A stretch of 64,000 nt of DNA. Source: Cryptomeria japonica (lineage: Eukaryota > Streptophyta > Pinopsida > Cupressales > Cupressaceae). This document shows, piece after piece, positions 23,190 to 34,035 of the stretch. Each line of letters begins with the position of its first letter. The stretch's first letter is position 1. The position numbers and the translations under genes are program-made. Location of the stretch: positions 157,901,954 to 157,965,953 of the forward strand of contig NC_081405.1 of assembly GCF_030272615.1 (NCBI RefSeq). The letters are read 5' to 3'. The notes under the pieces were generated by a model. The model did not search any database, was not told where the DNA came from, and saw only the letters and a program-made list of their open reading frames with translations.

Positions 23190-25280
23190 CGACGATATTA
23201 TTGAGTCATTTAAAAAGTTCGTGATGGACACCTTCGTCCTAGAGGCAGATATTTAAAATTTGAATAATGATGCTAGTGGAAGACACGGAAAGCTGCCCCA
23301 CCTTATCCACAATTTGCTTTGGAAATTTTTGGGGCTTGAATTTCACGCGCGTTATATTTTTATTCGAGGAGTTGAATTTTTTTTGTCGAACGTAAATGTT
23401 TAAATTTTTATTTTCCAATTTATTGATTAAAAGTTAGAGCCATAATTAGAGGATCTTGTAAACTCGAGATATTTTAATTGTAAATAAAAAACCATGAATA
23501 GCATAAGAAGTATTGGCTATGTTATAGAATGGGGATATGGTATTAATTCTATGGACGAAAGGTAAGTACTAGGGTGGATGTGGGAAGAATGTTGGAAGAA
23601 ATGGATGTATTTTAAGAGGGATTATCTAATGCCACAGTTCTTTGATTCCATATTAAAATCATTCATAGGAGCAATTTAGGAAGAAAAGAACCCATCCACA
23701 AAGTCTAATATATAACAATGGGCACAAAACAATCTCACAAATGCACAACAAATCCATTCTTCATCCTCCACCCATTGAATCATTGCAAACCTTTAGTTTA
23801 ATATATCCTTCTTTTGCTCACAAAGTCGCCCACTCATAACATATCTCTAACTCTTTATTTTTAGTAACCACGTTGCAACAATTACTAAGAGACCGAGCCA
23901 CTAAACTTTATCCCTAAACATAGCAAAAAGAGTTACAATCGTCTCCTACTTTTGAGATGTTAGTTGGTGGTTAACTTACTATTTTTCAAGAGTTCATTTG
24001 GCTCAAGTTTATTAACATAAAAGAAAACCTCAACAAAATAAAACATAAAGAATATGAACTATCTAACAATTAAAAAACATTTGTGGTGTAGTTTTTCTTT
24101 TTATCTCAGGATGCTATTGCATAAAATATCTAGGAAAAAGTTTGGAATAGATGAATCAAATAATAGTGTTCCTTTCCACCATCTACCTATCTAACCATCC
24201 TTACAACTTGAAGAATCAAGTAACATTGTTCCCTTCCACCAAATTATATATCTTTATAAATCATCATATTTTTTCTTCTTTCATTTCTAATGTCTTGTTT
24301 GCATCAGTTCTCATGAGTTTGTTTGCATCAAGGGATAATGAAAGGTTGGTTGAATAATTCTTGCAAGGAAATAAGTCAAAAGAGGAATGATTTGGTAACA
24401 ACAAAAGTAGTAGGATAACATTAGGGTTGATGGTAATGGTAAAAGTTGGGTTAGAAGAAGATAATGGGTTGGATACACCATTATAAAAATTCTTTTAGGA
24501 TCTATAGTGTTGTAAAATTTATGTTTCCTAAAGGAATCCTACCAATGTGTTATAAAAAAAATTGTCAATTGGTAAATGAAAGTGAGCTTGTTGTAATGTA
24601 TTTATAAATGCTTTCCTTGTAAGTCACATATCTTGTTGGTTCATATATGCATCATGGTCATAATCCTCTTGGCCACCTAAGTTGGTCTTGGTATGATCAC
24701 CACCAAAGGTAAAATTGTCATTGGAATGCAATCATGTATTAGATTTTTTAAATGAATTTTATTGCATAAGTGAATGTTGTTAAATACTAAGGCATAATAA
24801 TAAAATGCACAAACATGTACCAAGCTAGTAACTAGTGGCTAATGGAAAAAGGTAAGAGCTTGGGATTTTAGATTTTTGTGTCAATCTTGAGCTCCTTCAG
24901 ATTGAACTTGACCATCACAATATTGACCTAGAATAGGGTAACATAAATCTCAAGATCAAGAGTATATGCGTGGAAGTCTAAGTTGATAATAGAACAAACG
25001 TGTGAAAATTGATGCAAATGGGATTGAGATAAGACCAAATGTATTCAAATATGTACATGAAGGAGTAATTAGAAATATTAAAGATCTATAAATGAATAAA
25101 ATTTAATACAAATTGTGCCCTTATCGATATACAATTATAGTAAGTCAATCCATCAAATTCAACCTAACATTAACATAAATATACAAAATTCACCATTAAA
25201 ATTGTACACGAAAATTTACAAATACCATTTTACAAAAAATACAATTAATTAAAACTTTTTATGATTAATGTTTTTGGATT
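23190..25280. other. AOS-LOX intergenic region, AT-rich, no gene seen
   Basis: About 2 kb of AT-rich sequence without credible reading frames, RNA genes or recognised transposon ends. It forms the AOS-proximal half of the region between the two divergent genes. Confidence 0.6.
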
Positions 25281-25281
25281 T

Positions 25282-25377
25282 GATTGTGTGTTATTTTTTG
25301 CATCAACGTTAGCATCAATGCTTATGAATTTGATAGTGAGTAATCTGAAACGTTAATGCAAAAAATAACACACAATT
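25282..25377. repeat. Hairpin-forming inverted repeat 1
   Basis: Arms 25282-25310 and 25349-25377 are reverse complements at about 27 of 29 positions (gattgtgtgttattttttgc on the left), with a 38-bp loop. This may be a small MITE or a foldback. It lies in the AOS-LOX intergenic region. Confidence 0.65.
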
Positions 25378-25934
25378 AAAAAATTGATTGTGAAAAATTG
25401 ATGTATTTGATAAAACTTTTTTTTCAAAATTTATAAAAAACTAATTAGAAAAAATTAACCCATAAAATATTCCATGACATTAGGTACCGGATTGTTGGCT
25501 AAATCACTGTCTCGAAACATTATTTAAGAATGAAAAATTGTTTTAAGAAAGCACCATTTAAATATTGAAATCAGAGTCATCTGTACAAGTTGAAAACGTG
25601 AATTGTAACCGCCTTTATTTAAAGTCAAAAGTTGCTATCACGGCTCCCACACCCTAATAATTGCACCAATCCTAATAAATGCATTTAAAACGCAGAGTTT
25701 TCACCTTCGGATAAGATGGTGAGTGCATTTTAAAAATGAAAGATCTTATCCATTACTGGGTAGTATGACGCCTGCAAAATCAATTTGGGAGGAATACATT
25801 TCTTGAAAAGGAGAAATGTCAGCAATGTGGAATCTTTTTGCCGCCCAGGGACGCTTCCTTCCAAAAGAACGTTTCCACCGACTACTCTGATCCACTGCGC
25901 ACATGTGAAAAACTAAAATCGCACGGATCGAAAG

Positions 25935-25952
25935 CGACGTGACGTGACGTGA
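25935..25952. promoter_or_regulatory. Triple GACGT repeat (TGACG/ACGT-core array)
   Basis: The sequence CGACGTGACGTGACGTGA contains three ACGT cores at 5-bp spacing. TGACG and ACGT-core elements are bound by plant bZIP (TGA-type) factors, and TGACG motifs are commonly listed as methyl-jasmonate-responsive. It lies about 1.25 kb upstream of the LOX TATA box. Regulation of LOX or AOS by it is inference. Confidence 0.5.
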
Positions 25953-26042
25953 AACTCGATGTTTTGAATCCTAACCACGGTTTAGGGGTGTGATAAACAA
26001 CCCAGAAAACAATTATAAACATCGTGTGCGTATTCATCGCGG

Positions 26043-26172
26043 TAAAATGACGACAGGTCTATGCAGCAATGTAAATCGCACATTTCATTTAGAAAATGTT
26101 AAAAATAAAATCTAAAGTTCCTTTTTGGTATGAGTGTTCGGTTTACATTGCTGCATAGACGTTAAAATGGCG
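26043..26172. repeat. Hairpin-forming inverted repeat 2, MITE- or miRNA-like
   Basis: Perfect 19-bp arms at 26057-26075 (gtctatgcagcaatgtaaa) and 26142-26160 enclose a 66-bp spacer, and pairing extends inward with mismatches. Outside the arms are near-identical direct 10-mers, taaaatgacg (26043-26052) and taaaatggcg (26163-26172). Inverted ends plus 9-10-bp direct repeats fit a very short Mutator-type MITE. The foldback could also be transcribed as a small-RNA precursor. Confidence 0.6.
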
Positions 26173-26261
26173 TCCCACTCAAAGCAATTTTGATGTGGAG
26201 GCATGCACAACATAATAATTATTAGGTTTTGTAAAAATAAGAAATATCTTAGTTTGTTAGG

Positions 26262-26330
26262 GAAGGTAGGTGAAGGCAATGTGAAGGCAATGTGAAGGTA
26301 GGTGAAGGCAATGTGAAGGCAATGTGAAGG
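26262..26330. repeat. Two-copy 32-bp minisatellite
   Basis: A 32-bp unit built of gaaggtaggt plus two gaaggcaatgt blocks is repeated exactly twice (26262-26293, 26294-26325), followed by a partial third. It lies about 0.9 kb upstream of the LOX TATA box. Confidence 0.8.
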
Positions 26331-26337
26331 AGGAAGT

Positions 26338-26690
26338 AGTTGAGTTTGGGTTTGTCATGTGTTTATGGTTTTGTTGTTGATGTTGATCACGTAATTATTG
26401 TGAAAAGTATAATCAAATTTAGAATGTTTATAATATTATATATTTTTGACGTTTTTTGAAAAATATTACAATATAGTAAGCTTAGAAAAATATTAAAATA
26501 CCATAAACAATAAAAAAATAAATAATTGAATTTGGGTTTGTCATGTATTTATTATTTTGTTGATCATACAATCATTATGAATAGAATATAACCAATTAAA
26601 CACCACATATATTTGACATTTTTTGAAAAATATTACAATAAAACAATAAGCTGAAAACAATATTACAACACCATATATTTGTGGACATTA
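26338..26690. repeat. Tandem duplication of about 180 bp in the LOX upstream region
   Basis: Two blocks share in order ttg(a/g)(a/g)tttgggtttgtcatgt, ttttgttgatca and ttttttgaaaaatattacaat; the first is at about 26338-26500 and the second at 26525-26690. Divergence is substantial, so the duplication is not recent. Confidence 0.6.
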
Positions 26691-27187
26691 CAATGACACA
26701 CTCTCTCTTTGTGGTCCCTAAATTCATTTCATTGATAAGATATGCACGAATAAATGTGTCTGGGCTGGGACAATGGGTTGGGACAAGTAATTTATTTGTA
26801 CTCCTCATTATTCAGAAAGGAAGTATATATTTTGGGTGAGATTTACGATGATAAATGTCTATTGTCTGTATCAGTTAAAAAAGGATTTCAGTTTCACATT
26901 CTTGTATATCCCGCGGCCCCCGTCATCTGAAATAGAGTTTTGGAAAATTTTAATGCTACGTCATTATCACAGCAGACTCAGTAATCGCATTTATGAGTAT
27001 TGATGATTCCAGCTGACGTTTACAATATGGATAAGATTTATATTTGGATAGATAGTGCAAGTTGCAATGAAAGATAACCCGAGGTGCAGAAGTGACTGCC
27101 GTTCTCAATTATATTTTTCCAGTGAGGCATTAAACACGTTTCTTTAAACGGAGAGAACACATTGCCATCGAAGTTCGCTCGTCTATG

Positions 27188-27195
27188 TATAAATA
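27188..27195 (+). promoter_or_regulatory. LOX TATA box inside an inverted repeat
   Basis: TATAAATA lies 142 bp upstream of the LOX ATG. It is framed by perfect 7-bp inverted arms, CGTCTAT (27180-27186) and ATAGACG (27193-27199), which overlap its end. A 5' leader of roughly 110 nt is expected. Confidence 0.8.
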
Positions 27196-27329
27196 GACGT
27201 GTGGAGCAAGCAAAGGTATCTCAATCTCAACTAGTGTGAGTGTTTTAAGAGTTGGTTTGATCGCCAGCTTACACTTTAAGCCTTGGCGTGAAAGAATTTG
27301 GAGTAAGATAGTTTTTAAGTGTAGCCAAG

Positions 27330-30300
27330 ATGAGTTTATTCGGCATCTCTCTTCCAACAATTCCTACGATTCCAACAATTCCAACCATTTCATTGCCCTC
27401 TAAAAATGGGAATGTAGGGGAGTTTGAAATCAAAGGAGAAGTGGTGTTAATGAAAGCATATCTTGCGGATGTTACCGACTACTCTGCCACGATCGCGGAC
27501 ACGGTCTCTGAATTGATCGGGCAGAAAGTCTTTCTTCAGCTCGTCAGCAACGACAAGATTGACGAAGGTAATGTTATTACTAGTTTTTATTGTTAGTTAT
27601 TACCATAGGATCCTAAGTGGGTATATTGATTTTTTTTTTCTGCACCTTGGGCATGATTAATTTATAGCATTGTCCAACGTATGACTGGTAATGGTGTAGA
27701 TTCGGGATTGGGGAAGAAAGGAGAGGAGGAATCAATAAGCTGGAACCCACTGGATGGTCCCATTGCTGGTGACTCGAAATTCTCCGTCAGTTTCACATGG
27801 AAGACTGAACTGGGAGTGCCCGGTGCATTGTTGGTCAGGAACGCGCACCCGAGGGAGTTCTTCTTGAAATCGCTCTCTCTTTCTGCTGTACCTGGCAAAC
27901 TTCCAGCAATTCGCTTTGTGTGTAACTCCTGGATCCATCCTTACTATTTATTCAACAAAACCGACCGGGTCTTCTTTTCTACTCAGGTATGATCTGAGAT
28001 AAATAATTTGAGAACTTAGAAGTGATAAAGTAACAACGTATTATTAATGTGCATTTTACCGTGAACATTGGTGATTTCAGAGTCATCTTCCCAATGAAAC
28101 ACCGGCGGGTTTGTTGACGCTAAGAAAGCGAGAGCTGGCTACTCTGCGAGGAAATGGTACCGGAGAGAGAAAGTTTTATGAGCGTGTGTATGACTACGAT
28201 CTTTACAATGATCTCGGTAACCCAGATAGTAGTGCCGATCTCCGCAGGGAAGTGCTTGGTGGGTCACAGGACCTTCCTTATCCCAGAAGATGTAGGACTG
28301 GACGTGCCCCCTGCAAAACAGGTTCTCTAAATATCATAGAGCTTCGAGCCTTTGTGTAGCGTTAATTGATTTTAGTTTAAATTAGTTTGGAACCTTAATC
28401 AATGATAGGGTTTATTATATGGCAGATCGGAAGTTCGAGAGCTTGCCTCTGTTGCTCACCACCCAATACTACATTCCCCCAGACGAGAAGTTCCCTCATA
28501 TCAATCTGTCCGACTACAGGTCTAATTTGGTGCGAGCCTTCGCCAAAAAGGTGATACCCACCATCAAGTCCATATTTGGTGATGAGTTCCACTCGCTGCA
28601 AGAAGTGAAAGATATTTACAGCAAAGGCATCCCCAAGGCTCTCAACAATGTTATGGATCTTAGTAAAGACCTAATTCCTCTCCAAATGGTTAAAGGACTG
28701 CTCAGCACACAGGACCAATCTCTCATTAATTTCACAGTTCCCCAACTTATTAAGGGTGCGAGATCAATACTATTTATTTCATTAAAGTTTAAGCGATTTC
28801 TTCTAGTATTAGTCATCGAGTAAATGATATATAATTGATATTTAAATTTTTATTTCCGACTTGCAGCTGACGAAAATGCGTGGAAGACAGACGAAGAGTT
28901 TGCACGACATGCCCTTTCCGGTCTCAATCCCTTGACCATTCAATGTCTGCAGGCAAGCAAATTGAAAAGCTCCCTGTTTTAATCTAATGTTAATGTTGAT
29001 GTTGTAGTTGAATATTGATTATAATGCTAACCTTCTTCTCTTAAACTTGGAACAGAGCTTTCCTCCAACAAGTAGCTTGGACGCCGACCTATATGGCCCT
29101 CAAGAGAGTTCTATAACGGCAGAACATATCGAGAAAAACCTCAATGGCCTTACGGTGCAGCAGGTATGTTATATCTATATAGTGATTCAACTAGTTCCAC
29201 AACATATCAAAAAGAGAAAGAATACTGATCCTCTGACCAATCTCATGATGGGATTAAATGTGAATGATTTGATTAGGCTGTGGAAGCAAAAAGACTCTTT
29301 ATCTTGGACTACTACGATGCGTACATGCCCTATATTGAACGCATTAACAAAGAATCAGACGAACGTAAAATGTATGCCTCCCGCACTCTCTTCTTCCTCA
29401 CAGACCAAGGAATTCTGAGGGTTGTTGCGATCGAGTTGTGTTTACCACACACCAGTCTCACCCAAGCTGAAAGAAAAGTTTACAGCCCTGCACAAGAGGG
29501 AGAAGATGGCGCTCTGTGGCTGCTTGCCAAAGCTCATTCAAGAGTTAACGATGCTGGTTATCATCAGTTGATCAGTCATTGGTAAGATCACATTGAAACA
29601 AGACAGTAATTCTATTTACACCGAGCGGACAAAATAATGTCACGATGATTAACTTTTCCATTCTTCGTGCAGGTTAAGAACTCATGCTGTCATCGAGCCT
29701 TTCATCATTGCTACTCACAGGCACCTAAGCAAAATGCATCCCCTTCACAAGTTATTACTCCCTCATTATTTTGACACCATGGACATTAATCAATCTGCCC
29801 GGCAGATTCTGATTAATGCAAATGGTGTTATTGAACAAGGATTCACGCCCTACAGATACGCCATAGAATTGTCCTCTAAAGCATATAAACACTGGAAACT
29901 CAATGAACAGGGCTTGCCCGCCGATCTAATTAAAAGGTATAGTACTCTCTTCTCTGTTACTCTCTACTGTCAAATGCCATGTAGCTGTCATATAAATAAT
30001 TCTAAGCTAGGAGATGTACCTATGCAATTGCAGAGGCATGGCAGTTGCAGATTCAACGGCACCCCACGGATTGAGGCTTGCGATAGAAGACTACCCATAT
30101 GCAGTGGACGGTCTGGAGATCTGGGGTGCTTTAAAGCAATGGGTGAGTGATTATGTGTCTCTCTACTACAAGAGCGACGATGCAATCAAGGAAGACACAG
30201 AAGTGCAAGCATGGTGGCAGGAAGCTGTGAATGTGGGGCATGGAGACCTGAAGAAGGAAAGTGGGTGGTATCAGATGGAGTCGGTGCAGGAAGCAGTGGA

Positions 30301-30808
30301 AGCAATTACAACCATCATTTGGATTGCATCTGCTCACCATGCAGCGGTCAACTTCGGGCAATATGCATATGGAGGATACATGCCCAATCTCCCTACTCTC
30401 GGCAGACGCCTAATTCCCGAGCAACATTCCCTTGACTATGCCCAAATGATGAAAGATCCAGAGGCGTTTATGCTGTCATCTGTGTCCAACCCCAATCAGG
30501 CCACCACGGTGATGGCGGTGTTGGAGCTTCTGTCGAAGCATTCAACGGATGAAGCCTACTTAGGGCAGGTGAAGGGATCCACTCATGAATTGACTGACGA
30601 TGACGGCATCGAACAAGCGTTTGGAAAATTCTCTGCAGCTCTGGCGGGCGTGGAGAAAAATGTGTCAGAGAGGAACAAGAATTCCAACCTGAAGAACAGG
30701 TATGGGCCAACACAGGTTCCATACACACTGCTCTATCCGAACACCACCGATCTCTCCAGGGAGGGTGGATTGACTGGCAGGGGAATTCCAAACAGCGTTT
30801 CCATTTAA
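27330..30808 (+). CDS. LOX: Lipoxygenase, nine exons, 877 residues, 13-LOX-like active site
   Basis: Lipoxygenase inserts oxygen into linoleic or linolenic acid to form hydroperoxides. Exons are 27330-27567, 27700-27986, 28081-28321, 28426-28755, 28867-28952, 29056-29163, 29277-29581, 29673-29936 and 30034-30808, an intact frame. Nine exons is the usual plant layout. Exons 1-2 encode the PLAT/C2 beta-barrel; the rest is the helical catalytic domain. Iron ligands by comparison with soybean LOX-1 are His526, His531 (HQLISHW), His722, Asn726 (HHAAVNFGQ) and the C-terminal Ile877 (NSVSI). Ala574 (SARQ) indicates an S-stereospecific enzyme. At the regiospecificity doublet there is Gly588-Phe589: Phe is the 13-LOX state (9-LOX has Val), but Gly instead of Ser/Thr is unusual. 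The N-terminus ([15 protein letters not shown]) has a TIP repeat and no clear transit peptide. Intron 5 uses a GC donor. It is divergent from AOS. Confidence 0.93.
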
Positions 30809-30980
30809 TCTTTGTCTCTCTTTGCGACAACGTCAATATCGGATCCATTTAATTTACTAAGTGTTTGTTTAAAATAGACGCTGCGACGATTCTACATCGT
30901 TGTCGAGCTATATAATTAGTCACTAAATGTAATGCAGCTGTGTAGAAGTAGGTGTAGTTGGCACTATTCCATCTTATTCT

Positions 30981-30986
30981 AATAAA
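30981..30986 (+). terminator. LOX poly(A) signal
   Basis: AATAAA about 170 bp downstream of the LOX stop codon, preceded by a TG/TA-rich stretch and followed by a T-rich segment, as expected for a plant 3' end. Confidence 0.6.
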
Positions 30987-31009
30987 GAATTTTCCTTTCC
31001 TTCTTTTGC

Positions 31010-33663
31010 TCCCTATTATCCCGGGTGGGCTCTAGGGGAAGAGCAGCAGTAGTCGTCATAGCTGATTTCACACACCCATAGATTCTAAACAGGACATCGG
31101 ATTTTGATTTTTTTTTTAGTTGTTTTCATATGTGACTTAACTGTTTATAGCTATTGATCTAGCTTCTGGGTAGTAACGATGCATGCTGTGGAATCAATTA
31201 TGCGCACAAAGATCAAAAAGTACACATTTCAAAGTGTCCCCTGATACCTAACTAAAAATGTTCCAATAACCGTCAACTCAAAATCGCTAGTACTTGTTGA
31301 CTAATGTCCCAATAGTGGTGCACAAATGTTCCAATAGTGGTGTACAAATGGGCCAATTATGAACAAAAAATTACAAAAAATGATCAGCTATTGGTACAAA
31401 ACAAATTTATTAATGGTGTTTTCACTATGACGACTATTGGGGGGTCAACATGACAATAAGGTGATGGCTATTGGAACTATGTTGTCTATTGGTGCTCTTC
31501 CCCTACCTGATAACAACCGATATATAGATTGACGTAAAAGTAGTACATACATATAATGGCAGAATTGGTTCAAATTTCGAAGTTCCCATTGCCAAGAACT
31601 TTGAACATGTAAAAATTCCTATTCCTCCTAAGACTAAAATGTCAATGAAAAGAAAAAAATAAATATAATGTCAGAAACACAGCCCTACGAATATGTAATG
31701 CCAAATCTGTTCCAACACTCGTATACAAATTATTCAAGACACCCAAGAGCTACAATAGATATGATGGATTACTAAGATATCAAGGTGGAATGTACATGCC
31801 AAAATCTCAAAAGCTAAGAACCCTAGTATGGAAGGAGGTGCACTCTACACCATATTCAAGACACCCAAGGGTTGTTACACTCTTAGAAGTGATGTAGAGC
31901 ATCATGGACCCTCCTACAATCATACTACAATCCTTCATTCTTTCTTCTTGTTTGTAGTAACATTCACCTATCCAAGGCTTCAAAATAATACTCCACCTAT
32001 AGATTCGTTCAATTCACCATATCTGATCACACATTCATATGTCACATCACTTTTCCAATCAACAACACTAGGATCAATCACAAGATCCCAAAACAAGGTC
32101 TTTCTTCCAACTCTCTAGACTCTACTCAATGCACCCAACCAAGGATAACAACCCAATGGTTTGTTCCAACACTTCTAATGGTCTTACATGCTTAGTATAT
32201 CTCAACTCAACACCCCAAACTTTCCTTTTGTAGAGTTTTGATTCCTAACACCAAACTGCCCTTTCTCAATCCTACTAGCCCTTCAAATTGGGTAATTTAA
32301 CAATAACTCAAAACTTTCTCAAAACACCTGCCCAAAATATTACATATTCACAGCCATTTGGAATTTCTACAACCTATACAAAAATTAGTTATAGGTACCT
32401 TGGACGAACTGTACTGACCAACACCTTGCTATGCTTGAACTAGGCTAATTAGCCCACTTTTACAAAGCAGCTACCTCAAAAACCCTTCACCAAGACTCCA
32501 CACCCAAAAAAAGTATTACTAAAGGATGCAAATCAACAAATTTTCCAGGTTTTATATAGTGACATGCTCATTTAATCACCCAAACACAAAACCCTCCTTT
32601 TTAGGCCTACAAACTAGGGCTTTCACATACACACCCCCTCCAAACACTTCACAACTTAAAAAATAGATCAAAAACCATCCACATGACCTGCAAAAACTCC
32701 AACAACTATAAAAAAACCCACTCATTCAATGGTTTAACTCAGACCCATACATGGCACCAAATTTCCACTTACTCAACACACCATTCCTCACCACTCTTCA
32801 CCCTAGGGTCTCACCATCACATCTCCATGGCCATACCTGCACTCAGAATGTTATAAAAACCTATAATACAACTTTATAGACCAATTCCACAAGAAACAGT
32901 AGATACATAAAGTGGAATGGGTCAATTCTTCATTATGACCCTCAAACCCTTATAAAGTTGTCCAAAATGACTGGTTTTAGGACAGTTAATATAAAACATA
33001 CAAAATGATTGATTAAGCCTACAAACCAATGCCAAATTAAATTTAAAACATTTACCTATCACCTCAACAAATAATCAGATCAAAAGATGTTATGAATGGA
33101 GAGTTATAGTAGCTGGAAGTTCATATTTTAGACCAAAATTGCAGGGAAACCCATGTATTTCATTGCCAAGATCTTGCAATGCCAATCAGGTTCGACCATC
33201 AACAAACTTTTCCAGGCTTGTACATGAGTATTTAACATGATAAAATTCCCATCCAACCAAAATCAACCTCCCAACTAACTTTCAAAACTAATCATGATAG
33301 TTGGAATTTAAAAATGACAACTTTAATAAGTTGTTTCATGGCAACCTTACATTGTTTGATTTTTTCATCATTTGATTAACCAACAAACCTAATAAGACTA
33401 AAAATCACCTAAAACATGATCTCCACACCAATAAGGAGCATTTTTACATTTATTTTCTCATATGGCAACATTTGACACAATTTGACAACTTTTTGACACA
33501 ACTAGACATCATGACATATTGACCCAAATTATTACATCATTGACCATAAATGGTCTTATTACATCACATATTGATCAAAATGACCTTATTAGACTTCATC
33601 TAGACTCAACATTACATATTTACTCATGAGGTCTCCTTGGACCCTTGGGTGCTCCTGCACCAA
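31010..33663. other. Non-coding region, probably including a degraded gypsy LTR
   Basis: No credible gene is seen. A short repeat (ccaatagtggtg(c/t)acaaatg) occurs twice at 31310-31350. The right end, ...GGTGCTCCTGCACCA at 33663, resembles the end of the gypsy LTR at 18178, so much of the right half is probably an old LTR of that family; its left edge could not be placed. Confidence 0.4.
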
Positions 33664-34030
33664 GAAGACATTAAACCCCTATATTTTTGGAAGGGAATGA
33701 AAAAGGATGTCGCAAGATTTGTAGCTTGCTGTTTTGAATGTCAAAGGGTGAAGGTAGAACACAAAAACTTAGCAAGTTTGTTACAACCTAACACTGTGCT
33801 AGAATGAAAATGACAAATAATCAGTATAGACTTTGTCCAAGGATTGACCATGTCCAAAAACAAGGATAATGCTATAGTAGTAGTGGTTTATAGGCTTAAA
33901 AAGGTATCCCATTTTATACCTAGAAACTTAACTGATGGAGCACCTATTATAGCCCATAAATTTGTTAAAGAAATATTTAGATTACATGGGGTACCAAAAA
34001 AGATAATATCAGATAGGGATTCTCGAATGA
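33664..34030 (+). mobile_element. Ty3/gypsy integrase remnant, N-terminal part
   Basis: The plus strand reads CFECQRVKVEHKN (zinc-binding end), then SHFIPRNLTDGAPIIAHKFV and FRLHGVPKKIISDRDSRMTS, an integrase core different from the one at 18.5 kb. It stops at an ACATC just before the LTR-like sequence at 34036. Related C-terminal integrase sequence resumes at 39326. It is an old, broken fossil. Confidence 0.78.
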
Positions 34031-34035
34031 CATCT

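Noticed and set aside
30468-30848. 126-codon minus-strand frame at the LOX 3' end
   Set aside because: Shadow of LOX exon 9 on the opposite strand.
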